In this document: in pieces, positions 55,584 through 64,000 of the stretch
Layout of the letters: each line of letters opens with the position of its first letter
Position numbering within the stretch: position 1 is the stretch's first letter
Translations under genes and position numbers: made by a program
From: Nelumbo lutea
Lineage: Eukaryota > Streptophyta > Magnoliopsida > Proteales > Nelumbonaceae
DNA: 64,000 nt
NCBI GenBank assembly: GCA_022828595.1
Contig: JAKGHH010000008.1
Span: forward strand, 4,772,728-4,836,727
Direction of reading: 5' to 3'
The notes under the pieces: model-generated
What the model was told of the DNA's origin: nothing
What the model saw: the letters and a program-made list of their open reading frames with translations, nothing else
Database searches by the model: none

Positions 55584-57476
55584 TCATGGTGGATTGAGTG
55601 GCGCTGGATAACCGCTCGGTTGCTCCATCTGCCAGCTTTCATGTCGGGCAATATGTTTATGGGATGGAGTGTATTGCTGCAAAAATGAAGAGATCAAATT
55701 TAAATGCATAACTGAAACAATGTTTCCAAAGGAAGGTAAGCTGATCACCTCCATCTTTAGCATCAGTTCTTTCGCTGTTGGAGCAGAGACAACTATGTCT
55801 CGAGCAGCTGGATTGATGAAACCTTCAGCAACACCATTATCAAATAATGCAAGCAAAGAGTTGTAATACCCATCAACATTTAGCAGACCAACCTGTGCAC
55901 ATATTACCAACTTAAAACGTTAAGTGAACTCTCCTCTGCCAAATAAAAGAAAAGGAGATAACGAGAAACCAGAGAAAGTCTGAATACTACTGGTTTATTA
56001 TGAATTCCAAGCTGTGACCATGTTATCATCTCTAGCGTTTCCTCCATTGTTCCATATCCCCCTGCAAGAAAAAAAAAAGGGAATCAAAAGCCAATTGCAC
56101 AGAACGAGGATGCAGTCAATAGATTACAGGGACATTCACCTTTACTTATCAATTTGTAGGATAAAAGTTTGTGAGAATTTTACCCGGAAGAGCAATAAAA
56201 GCATCAGATTGTTTGGCCATCTGGGCTTTACGCTCGTGCATGTCTGAAACATTTCTTACTTCCCCCACAGTTTGGCCAGATATCTGTTGACATAATCCAA
56301 GTTACTAGTTTACAGCCACTCAAGTAGACTTTTAGCTACATAATTTAATTGGCTATATCATCCCGAGTAACTGATTCATAACTACTCAAAACAGAGTTTG
56401 GCATTGGCCAGATTACAGATGTACAACAATATCGTCCAACTAACTAGTTTACAACTCTTCAATCAATTGAAAAGGTGAAATTACGAACAAAAAAAGAGTG
56501 AGAATCATAATCCATAATATGATGAACAGATAGTTCGAAACTTTGAATGCCACATTGTGCAGGGCTGTCAATGGAGCTAGGTTATGAACAAAAGTAAGAA
56601 CCTTTTCTGTAAAAAGCAGAGCCCAAAACTGAATTTAAAACCTCTGCAGCTAGAAAGCAGATTCAAGATAATCCCTCCTAGAATAGCGTAATATAATGAT
56701 GGTTGTCCATTAATTAAGAGAACCAGATAGTTGATTTAAGTATATTCCCTCATAAATATATAAAATATCCATTCTTTCAGACTTCAGAGCATGCTGAACA
56801 GAAGAAAGGATAGCAGAGAATGCCACCAATACCTCAAGAGGCATGAGTGCTGTGGGAATAACCCTGCATATAGAGATAAAACCAAAACAAAACAGTGAAC
56901 AGGAATGACAATGATAATAAGAAACAAAAAGCTTGCTTTGGTGTTGGAATTGTTGGGAGATAATGGAAACAAAAAAAATCCTAATTTTCAAGGCCTGATT
57001 TATAATTACCCAAGAACATGGCAACCTCCATCATAAACTCTCTGAGAAATCAAACCCATCAAGCCAATACTTCCCCCACCATACACCAAGTTTATCTTCC
57101 TCTTCACCTGCAATACACCCCAATAAAGTTAAAACAAAATCCATAAAGATTTTTCTAAGCCAACGTCAAAAACAAGCAAATCAGTATAGAATTATGTACT
57201 AAAAAGTAAAAAACCAAACTCCGAACTCCAAACACAATTGAAAAGAAGAAACCCAGTTCAAATGCTGGCAATCCAAAAACCAAAAATTCGCAAAAGAAAC
57301 AGAAAGAATAAGAGTACAAGTAACCAACCAATCAAGGAAGATAAATGAAGAAAGCAAAGACTAACCAGTTCATTTCCCAATTCAAGAGCAGCATCACCAA
57401 AGGCTTTTCTGTTACCAGAGCTGCTCCCACAGAAGACACATATTCTGTTAAATTTGCTTTGGGTGTTTCCTTCCAT
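55584..57476 (-). CDS. LOG8: Cytokinin riboside 5'-monophosphate phosphoribohydrolase, LOG8-like (seven exons)
   Basis: Converts cytokinin nucleotides directly to the active free base in the cytosol/nucleus. Exons on the minus strand: 57476-57366, 57107-57010, 56863-56833, 56283-56184, 56061-55991, 55892-55749, 55676-55584. They join in frame into 215 residues. It starts [20 protein letters not shown] and has [21 protein letters not shown] and the family signature PGGYGTMEE (about residues 113-121), then [14 protein letters not shown] and [17 protein letters not shown]. The end [15 protein letters not shown] resembles the LOG8 branch. No stop or shift is present and all splice sites are GT..AG. 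The 31-bp exon 3 is unusually small. Probably functional; the exact paralogue is by resemblance only. Confidence 0.93.
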
Positions 57477-58790
57477 TCCATTACATTACAGGGCCTCAAA
57501 AGTTGTCATTCAATTTCAAACCACGTCAGACAGAGAAGGAGAAATCCTTCATTTATTAAATTAGTTCCTCAAATTCCTCAGAGAAGAGAAAAGCTGTTTT
57601 CTTCAAATTAAAGCAGTCACAAAGTAATAAAACAAAAACAAAAATAGGCAGAGAAGACAAACACAGAACCGGCACTCAGAGACACTCCTGGTTCCTCTTC
57701 AAGTAATCAATTTTAAGAATAAGAAGCTAAGAAGATGCTTTCAGAGAACACAGAAAGCCCACGTACTCCAAATCCCTTCCTAAACCGACGTCTCCCAGTT
57801 GACCCTTAAAGATTAAAAGATGGGCAACGTAAAAAATCATATTTTTTTCCCTTCCGTCAGTCAAAAGACTCGAAACCAGGCAGCGTTCGTTTCGTTTTTC
57901 TACTTGTTTATTGTTTTGCAAAAACCCGAAATCTCGGTTCCTGATAAGGAGCACATGACAAATCCGAGATATCGGATACTTTTGTCCGATATGATATGTA
58001 ACTATATACACAGGTAGAAGAAGAAAAACTAGAACACTCAAACGTCAATCACCCACTCATCTTGGTATTCATTCTTTAATGTTTAAACTGAAATAATCTA
58101 TATGTTGGGCCTTCGCAGCCCAATCCTGATACAAGGCGGGCCATCCAATCCAACCGATGGAACCCGCATGCATCACTAGGAATTTAGGATGAAATACCAG
58201 CCATTTGATCTCAAAATTGGGTAAATGGTTTAAATGGTCAGACAATTGGACCGGATGATCGACTCAATTTGCTGAGATTATAGAGTCAATTAAATACTGG
58301 TTTTAGTAGCTGAACCGCTTGTTTTAATTCACTAAAATGATGATTGATGGGTAGGACGATAGGAGTCTGATTCTTTATTTTTTTAGCCCAAATCTCTTCA
58401 AAGCAAAAAACTTGGTGCAGAGGGATTCAGCCGTATAGTGAGAATATTTTCTTTATGGGGTTGTAGCAGATAAGGGTTTTCGCTCTTAATATCAATAAAA
58501 ATAATACTTTTAATGTAATAATTAAAGTAAGATCATTTTTATGAAAAAATATCAAATAAGAGCACTGTAATACACCCCTCTTAAAACCCGTAGATTGTGC
58601 GGCAGAGACCTTCAAATGGAAAACCTAAGCGACACAAAGAGAAAGGGAGGAGGGTGGTGTGACACCAAGAGAGAGAGAGTGTGTGTGTGATTTGTCGTTA
58701 TAAGGGTGCCAAATATGCACTTTGTATAGCTTGATGGATTCAATTTAGATGCAAATTCTCAATGGTAGAATATCATTGAAATAAAATAAA
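57477..58790 (-). other. Upstream region of the LOG8-like gene
   Basis: 5' UTR and promoter. A TATA-like tatatag (minus strand) occurs near 58008, but its use is unproven. A (GA)n(TG)n run lies at 58668-58688. No other gene is recognised. Confidence 0.35.
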
Positions 58791-58799
58791 AAAACGATT

Positions 58800-59092
58800 G
58801 GTTTATTCATTGGTCTGCCCCAAATACAGAGTGATGTTTATAGCAAGTATAGAAGTGCAAAGTGTGATATTTACAGTAAGTGCGAAAATGTGATGTTCGG
58901 AAGTCGTAATGTAGTTGATTCATCAATTTGTAATTGTTTGAATGGATTCACACCCAAGTCTTCAGAGGAGGGAAATATGGGAAATTGGTCCAGTGGGTGT
59001 GAGAGGAAGACTCGATTACAATGTGAGAGAAATAGCAGCAACAGTGAAAAAGAGAAAGCAGATGGATTCTTGGTCTGTCGATGATCATGAGA
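58800..59092 (+). pseudogene. G-type lectin S-receptor-like kinase fragment
   Basis: The plus-strand frame reads CDIYSKCENVMFGSRN, SSICNCLNGFTPKS, GNWSSGCERKTRLQCERNSS and KADGFLVCR, then stops at 59082-59084. This is the S-locus glycoprotein/EGF-like region of G-type lectin S-receptor kinases (CDVYGxCGxFG...CxCLxGFxPK...GNWSxGCxRxTxLQC). The upstream QSDVYSKYRS looks like a partial repeat of the same segment. No lectin, PAN or kinase part is nearby, so it is an isolated gene fragment that ends against the element at 59155. Confidence 0.75.
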
Positions 59093-59154
59093 AGCAATGT
59101 AAAGAGTAGTGTTTAAACAACTATTCTTGTATAGGTTACGCTTTTGATGACCAC

Positions 59155-59387
59155 CAAGGTTCAAAGTATTGATACGTATCGGCCCGTATTGACCGATACG
59201 TATCGTTTCGAGACCCCTCCGATATGCCCTTACAGTGGGTGTATCGGGGGTCTGACTGGTTCAGGGTGTGGAGGAGGCCTAAACCGGCTCCCCTGAACCA
59301 GTTGTGAAAAAAAATACTAAAAAGCTGTATCGATTCGCCCGATATGCTGGTATAAGCGTATCGGACGTATTGATATTTTGAACCTTT
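59155..59387. mobile_element. GATAC-type element, full length (copy E)
   Basis: 233 bp. Left end caaggttcaaagtattgata and right end tattgatattttgaacctt are inverted. Next inwards come the half-palindromes gatacgtatcgg / cgatacgtatcg, then an inner perfect 12-bp inverted repeat, actggttcaggg / ccctgaaccagt. It is the opposite orientation to copy B. Clear flanking duplications were not found (atgac occurs near both sides). Confidence 0.7.
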
Positions 59388-59720
59388 ATGACAACATAAG
59401 GTGAATCAATGTCTTAGAGCAAAAATTTGGTCAATCTGCAGAAATTATCTAATGGCAAGATCTGAGACTTGAGGTGGGGGAGGTTTGTCCCGCTGTTCGG
59501 TACTTCCAAAAGAGGAAGGAAGTGACTAATGCTGGAGCCCTTATTTGATATTTAAAAAAAATATATTGTATTTTAAAAATTATATTAACAGAGTTATTTT
59601 TATTGATATTAAGGGCATAAAGTTGCCGTAATCTAATAGAACCCCTTTATTATTAAATTTATAAGAAAAATTCCAATCTGTAACCAAGTGCCATAATTGG
59701 TGCTTAGTGGTGGTACTTGA

Positions 59721-59867
59721 CAAGGTTCAACATATTGATACGTCCGATATGTCGGTATGGGCATATCGAGCGAATCGATACACCCACTGTAGGGGCATAT
59801 CGGAGGGGTCCTAAAATGGTACGTATTGGCCGATATGGGTCGAAACGTGTTGATACTTTGAACCTTG
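59721..59867. mobile_element. GATAC-type element, short form (copy F)
   Basis: 147 bp with both outer ends (caaggttcaacatattgata / gttgatactttgaaccttg) and the gatacacccactgtagggg block, but without the inner ggttcaggg...ccctgaacc part. An internal deletion product. Confidence 0.7.
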
Positions 59868-59911
59868 GTTTCACCATTGTTTTTTCTTTATGTAAGCCTA
59901 CCTGTTTTATT

Positions 59912-60109
59912 CAAAGTTCAAAATTTTAATATGTAATGGTCGATACGGTCTGCTATATTCATATCAGGAGCCTCCCAATATGCCCCTACAGAGGGTGTTT
60001 TGGGGTCCCAACCGGTGCAGAGGGTGGGTGGACCTTAAACTGACTCCTCTGAACCAGGTTTGAAAAAAAAAACTATCATACTATCCGATCTATTAATATT
60101 TTGAACCTT
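59912..60109. mobile_element. GATAC-type element (copy G)
   Basis: About 198 bp from caaagttcaaaattttaata to attaatattttgaacctt, with the internal gcccctacagagggtg, ggacc.taaactg and cctctgaaccagg words in copy-E order. Diverged. Confidence 0.6.
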
Positions 60110-60510
60110 AGTTTTGCTTAACTAAAAATATATCTAGTGACCTCAACAAACAGCTTAAGCTTTTCGTTTTTACAGCTCCTCGAAAAATTCAGTCTTCTAG
60201 CTTCGCTTCCAAGTGCATAAGATGGTATTTGATACTGTATTCATTGTTGGATGCAATATTTTAACCTATGAAATTAGGTGCACATTTGTGTAAGATGTTT
60301 AAAGACACCTATGCGCCATTTAGTCATTACATATGCAAGAAAGGCAAAAAAGGTGTTTCACCAAAAGTTACTTTCATAAAAACCAAGGTAAATAAAACAC
60401 AACAACTTTTACTCAAGGTTTTAAAAGGATAAAGATATAGTTGAGATGTAATGTTTCAAAAAAAACTTTTTAATTATTTTTGTAGAATCTGGCTTAGAGA
60501 AGTCGATTTT

Positions 60511-60646
60511 AAGGTCTGTTCATCGTCTGAATCGATCGAGACCCCAAAGCCCAAAACACCCCTATAGAGATGTATCAGAAAACCCCTTATACGATATGCA
60601 TGTATTGGCCGATACAGTCCAATATGTATTAAAATTTTGAATCTTG
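60511..60646. mobile_element. GATAC-type element, degraded (copy H)
   Basis: Shows cgagaccccaaag, acacccctatagagatgtatc, tattggccgatac and the right end attttgaatcttg. The left end is poorly preserved. Confidence 0.45.
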
Positions 60647-61554
60647 TTAATACAAAAAAAAAGAAAAAAAAAACTCAAGTTTGTTTAAATAAATTTCTAA
60701 AAATTCAGGATATATTTCTAAAAATTCAGGATATACCCCTCTTAGGCTCTTACAGATCTGTATGGCTTTTCGTCAATCTCCATCGTTTCCTTCTTAAGTT
60801 TAGTTTTCGAGGTTTTAGAGTTTAGTGGGTATTCCGTCTTTAATTTTACGTTCGTCAGATGCGCACTGCCGCACCAGCCATCGTGCACATGCTTTTATCT
60901 TTTGCTGGTGCCCTGAAAAGTAGAAATTCCTCACGAAAATTATCTAAAATCTATCATGAATTTTTAGCATTTCTCTTAAATTTACTATAACTTTTTTAAA
61001 TGTCTAAAATTTATCATATCACTAATTTAAGATTGAATAGACTGTCGGGTGTTCATATATTACCACTTTAATATTTAGACATGAAAAAAGGAAAAACTTC
61101 AAAAAATATTTTTAAATATAAAATACATAAAAACATAGAAATTACAAAAATATAAAAAATTATAGAAATTGCAAACAAAATAAAAAATATATTTTCAAAT
61201 TATAGAAACTAAAAAAAATAAAAAACAAAATCAGAAAATAAAAATTGTAGAAAAAACACCAAAAATTATAGAAAACACAGAAATTGCAAATAAACAACAA
61301 AAAAATATAGGAAATTTTTTTGATTGTAGAAAAAAAGACAAAAATTATAAAAAACATTGGTAATTATAACAAAACACTAAAAATGCAAAAAAACAAGAAA
61401 ATTGAAAACTGAAAAAGACCATTTTTCCTCTAATTTGCCATTCAAGGGTAATTTGGTCATGAAAAATGTTACTTATGCTGACATGGACACCTCTGTTAAG
61501 AAAAATTAACCGTACACTAACGGAAGGTGAGTTTTAGAAAATAAAAGCTTAATG
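60647..61554. other. AT-rich spacer
   Basis: A-rich sequence, especially 61080-61420, with aaaaatataga/attgcaaa words. No coding region recognised. Confidence 0.4.
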
Positions 61555-61734
61555 ACAGGATGAGTTTTAGACATTTTGAAAAGTTGTGAATTTAAAAGAA
61601 TGTTGAAAACTCATGGTGAGTTTTAAACAATTTCCCTTCCTCTTACAGGATGAGTTTTAGACATTTTGAAAAGTTGTGAATTTAAAAGAATGTTGAAAAC
61701 TCATGGTGAGTTTTAAACAATTTCCCTTCCTCTT
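61555..61734. repeat. Perfect 90-bp tandem duplication
   Basis: Copy 1 at 61555-61644 and copy 2 at 61645-61734, starting acaggatgagttttagac and ending cccttcctctt, with no difference seen. A partial third copy (tgagttttagacatttt) follows at 61736. Confidence 0.9.
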
Positions 61735-62640
61735 ATGAGTTTTAGACATTTTTTAAATCGAAGCATGTCGTAGTTCAGCAGTCAACTAACTACTTCACTA
61801 CTTCTTCCTCTCTTTCGCTGAGTTCTAATTTTATTCTGTTTCTTAACCGGCCAAATCATGATTTATGATTCATGAGCAAGATTTAAAGCTACAGTCAACG
61901 ACGCAGGAGAAGGAATCCTAGCTGAGAGTGGTTTTAAGTTTTAACCGGGTAGTGGTTGATCGTGTTCAACAGTTTCAGAACTCCGCTTCTCTGTCAAGTG
62001 TTTGATTAAAAGCCTAATGGAGCATTCTTCCTATTCAGTGATGCCTGAGGCCTTTTGGTTTCAACCCAAATCCATGAAGGGTTTCAATGAGAAGAGGATT
62101 TGCAACAAAGGTTGGCTAGTCTCCTCCCATTATTATCATAATATGTGAGGCTTTCCTGTGTTCAAAAGAATCTGCCCTTTTTCAGATTATGTTAATGGCT
62201 GAAAGCCAAATGCTCACGCTCAACATTGTAACACAGTTGCCTCGTTTCCATGTCAGAACCAATCAGTAACACAATTGCCTTCTCTGTGAGTGTGATTGTA
62301 GAAGATGTTAACTGCGGTGTTGTGAGCTAGGTTGATGCAGTCTTCAGGATCAGGAGCGTCCGGCACGAAATCCAAAATCCTATGTAACAGTTAATGACCA
62401 GGAGAGAGTCCCCTTCAAATCTTAAATATGACAATAATTATTGACGTACAGCTTTCTTGCATAGCCAACCTATGAGCTTCACGTGCTGCCCTGATCATGA
62501 GTTGTTAAGTGAGAGTGCACCTCGATATATTCAGAGCGTAAAATCTTGGCTTCTCAGCTAACATGTGAGAGGGGGAGATGGAGTTACTAAGGATCTTGCT
62601 GTTTCTATTCTTTCATGGGAATCAAAGTGGTGTAACAATT
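61735..62640. other. Unassigned region with weak coding-like stretches
   Basis: On the minus strand about 62390-62290 reads ILDFVPDAPDPEDCINLAHN then TAVNIFYNHTH, preceded by an acceptor-like ttacatag, and about 62490-62440 reads MIRAAREAHRLAMQES. On the plus strand a 43-codon frame starts at 62017 (MEHSSYSVMPEAFWF). I do not recognise any of these; they may be exons of an unknown or decayed gene. Confidence 0.25.
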
Positions 62641-63024
62641 AGGCTGCATTTGGAAATGATGCAAATAGTATTAATCCTGGTTCAGGGTAAATTTGCACTC
62701 TGGTTCACTTTTGCCTGTATTTATCAATATTATATTTATGCATTAGCAAATGACAATATACATTTTTCAATACATATTTACATTGATAATAAGATGTAAA
62801 AGTACATCAATAAAAAGAAGTAAATTTACATTCAAGTGGACTTATGATTAAAAAAAAAAAAAACATGCTATATAAGAATTTATGTTTGCATTGCAGCTAA
62901 AAATCAATTTGATAAGAAGGAAAATTTGTCAATGCAAAACCAACAACTTTACAATTTATATGAACCATTTTGTACTCACATATTTGCATTCACAGTCATT
63001 TACATCGTTCACAAATGCAGCCTT
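62638..63024. mobile_element. Possible MITE
   Basis: The ends aggctgcatttgg and caaatgcagcct are inverted, with further weak similarity inwards. The terminal word resembles the Tourist-like MITE at 21840. The interior is AT-rich and non-coding. No convincing flanking duplication. Confidence 0.45.
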
Positions 63025-63749
63025 GGGGTTGGTTGGTCAAATGAATCATTGTCAAATTGCTGCTAGTAAGGTAAAGCACCACCTTTGGCGCGTTTCTCAT
63101 CTTAGTTTACAAGCTAAAATGGCCTATGGGATATCAGTATAGGGCTCAGAACACAACTTTACAGGTTTTCATGCACCTCTCTATCTCTCTCTCTTCATCA
63201 ACTAAACTATACAGGACATCCATTGATCCAAATATACCTCCATAACAAAGTTTTCATGCCATTACCCTAAAATCGGGTGCAAAACATCTGAGTATTCATG
63301 TAAAAAACGCAAGTTGGAAAATGAACCAAAAGAAAAGCAATACAAATGGCAAGATGATGCCACCACAAAGTGTTGAAATATTCCTCCCGTATACATGGCT
63401 TAGTATGAAGAATCCCATATATTTCCTTTTCTTTTTTAATACTTGGGGGAGGGGGATACATGTAAAAAAGAGTGAAACCATGGGCTGAGTGGCTGACAAA
63501 GTGACAACCCAATCCGTATACTGAGACTCTTACCAAATTGGATCCAGTCGAGTTTAGCTCCTTATGCTTGTATGCTTTTCTATTGCGTAGCAAAGGCCAC
63601 CAAACTCATAGTCAGCTTATAGGTTCCAATTACTTCCAAATCATGGCTTTCCTCAAACACAACTAAATGGAACGATTGCACTTTAAGCGTGCAACGGTGC
63701 AAGTAGTGCAGCAGTTTCCAGTTTACAGGAGAGGGGGAGAGAGCATGGG

Positions 63750-63750
<1 letters not shown>
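63025..63750. other. 3' flank of the casein kinase 1-like gene
   Basis: Likely 3' UTR and downstream sequence of the minus-strand gene ending at 63781. A ctctct-rich stretch lies at 63179-63199. No other feature recognised. Confidence 0.35.

Positions 63751-63776
<26 letters not shown>
63751..63776. repeat. (AG)n microsatellite
   Basis: About 13 AG units directly downstream of the stop codon of the minus-strand gene, so probably transcribed in its 3' UTR as a CT repeat. Confidence 0.9.
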
Positions 63777-63780
<4 letters not shown>

Positions 63781-63781
<1 letters not shown>

Positions 63782-64000
63782 TAATAATGCAACCTCTCAT
63801 CATTGTCAAAGTGCAGTGACTCGATACCCTTGAGGGTGGTCTCATAGTTCTTTATGTTAGTAGTGTTCCTGCTGGATGACGTACGTTTGGGATCTGAGGA
63901 ACCGACAGGTGAACTTCTCTGCCCACTTGAAACTTTGCGGAATGCTCCTGGGCTTGCTTCTGTGGTGTGAAGGCGAGAAGGATCAGACTCGCTGCCCAGC
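63781..64000 (-). CDS. Probable casein kinase 1-like protein, C-terminal end (partial)
   Basis: The minus-strand frame enters from beyond the window and ends at TAG 63783-63781. The 72 visible residues are Ser/Arg-rich (GSESDPSRLHTTEASPGAFR, SSGQRSSPVGSSDPKRTSSS) and end NIKNYETTLKGIESLHFDND, ERLHY. Plant casein kinase 1-like proteins have such a Ser-rich tail with a (K)NYE/D-T-L-K/R-G-I-E/D-x-L ending. The kinase domain would lie outside the window, so the assignment rests on the tail only. No stop interrupts the frame. Confidence 0.6.

Noticed and set aside
57950..58000. Possible further GATAC element (gatatcggatac words) upstream of the LOG8-like gene
   Set aside because: Only a short palindrome; the family's outer ends and internal blocks are absent.

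Overview
The window is nuclear DNA of a flowering plant. It has compact exons with GT..AG introns, long AT-rich spacers and many retrotransposon remnants, and the recognised proteins belong to plant families: eIF4A, a DUF3511 protein, a NIPA9-type Mg transporter, a LOG8-type cytokinin-activating enzyme and a casein kinase 1-like tail. The species cannot be fixed from the sequence alone. There are no tRNA, rRNA or CRISPR features that I can support.

Layout. 1-1123: last visible exon of an eIF4A gene (+). 1.1-8.3 kb: spacer with several copies of a small inverted-repeat element rich in GATAC/GTATC. 8354-18721: a complete but decayed Ty3/Gypsy element of the Tat type on the minus strand (E1), bounded by a GATTC target-site duplication. 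19827-20174: a small intronless DUF3511 gene (+). 20.2-25.8 kb: AT-rich spacer with a Tourist-like MITE, minisatellites and a long GATAC-type element. 25799-36411: a second, younger Tat element on the plus strand (E2), bounded by TAAAC. 38278-51575: a nine-exon NIPA9-like gene (+) whose introns hold nested LINEs and a probable solo LTR. 55584-57476: a seven-exon LOG8-like gene (-). 58.8-60.7 kb: an S-receptor-kinase gene fragment followed by a cluster of GATAC elements. 63781-64000: the 3' end of a probable casein kinase 1-like gene (-).

E1 and E2 belong to one lineage. Both have gag, then protease/RT/RNase H/second RNase H/integrase, and, between integrase and the 3' LTR, a spliced gene on the opposite strand. 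That antisense gene resembles the 'putative gypsy type transposon' family and has a coiled-coil C-terminal half. In both copies it lies behind a TATAAATAG box and a cluster of ACGT-core motifs, which looks like an internal antisense promoter. Both elements are inactivated by stops and frameshifts, many of them Gln-to-stop changes that fit C-to-T decay.

The most unusual structures are: (1) the conserved antisense transcription unit inside both Tat elements; (2) an apparently chimeric L1-RTE insertion with a single 19-bp target-site duplication in intron 3 of the NIPA9-like gene; (3) the GATAC palindromic element family, with about nine copies here in short and long forms.
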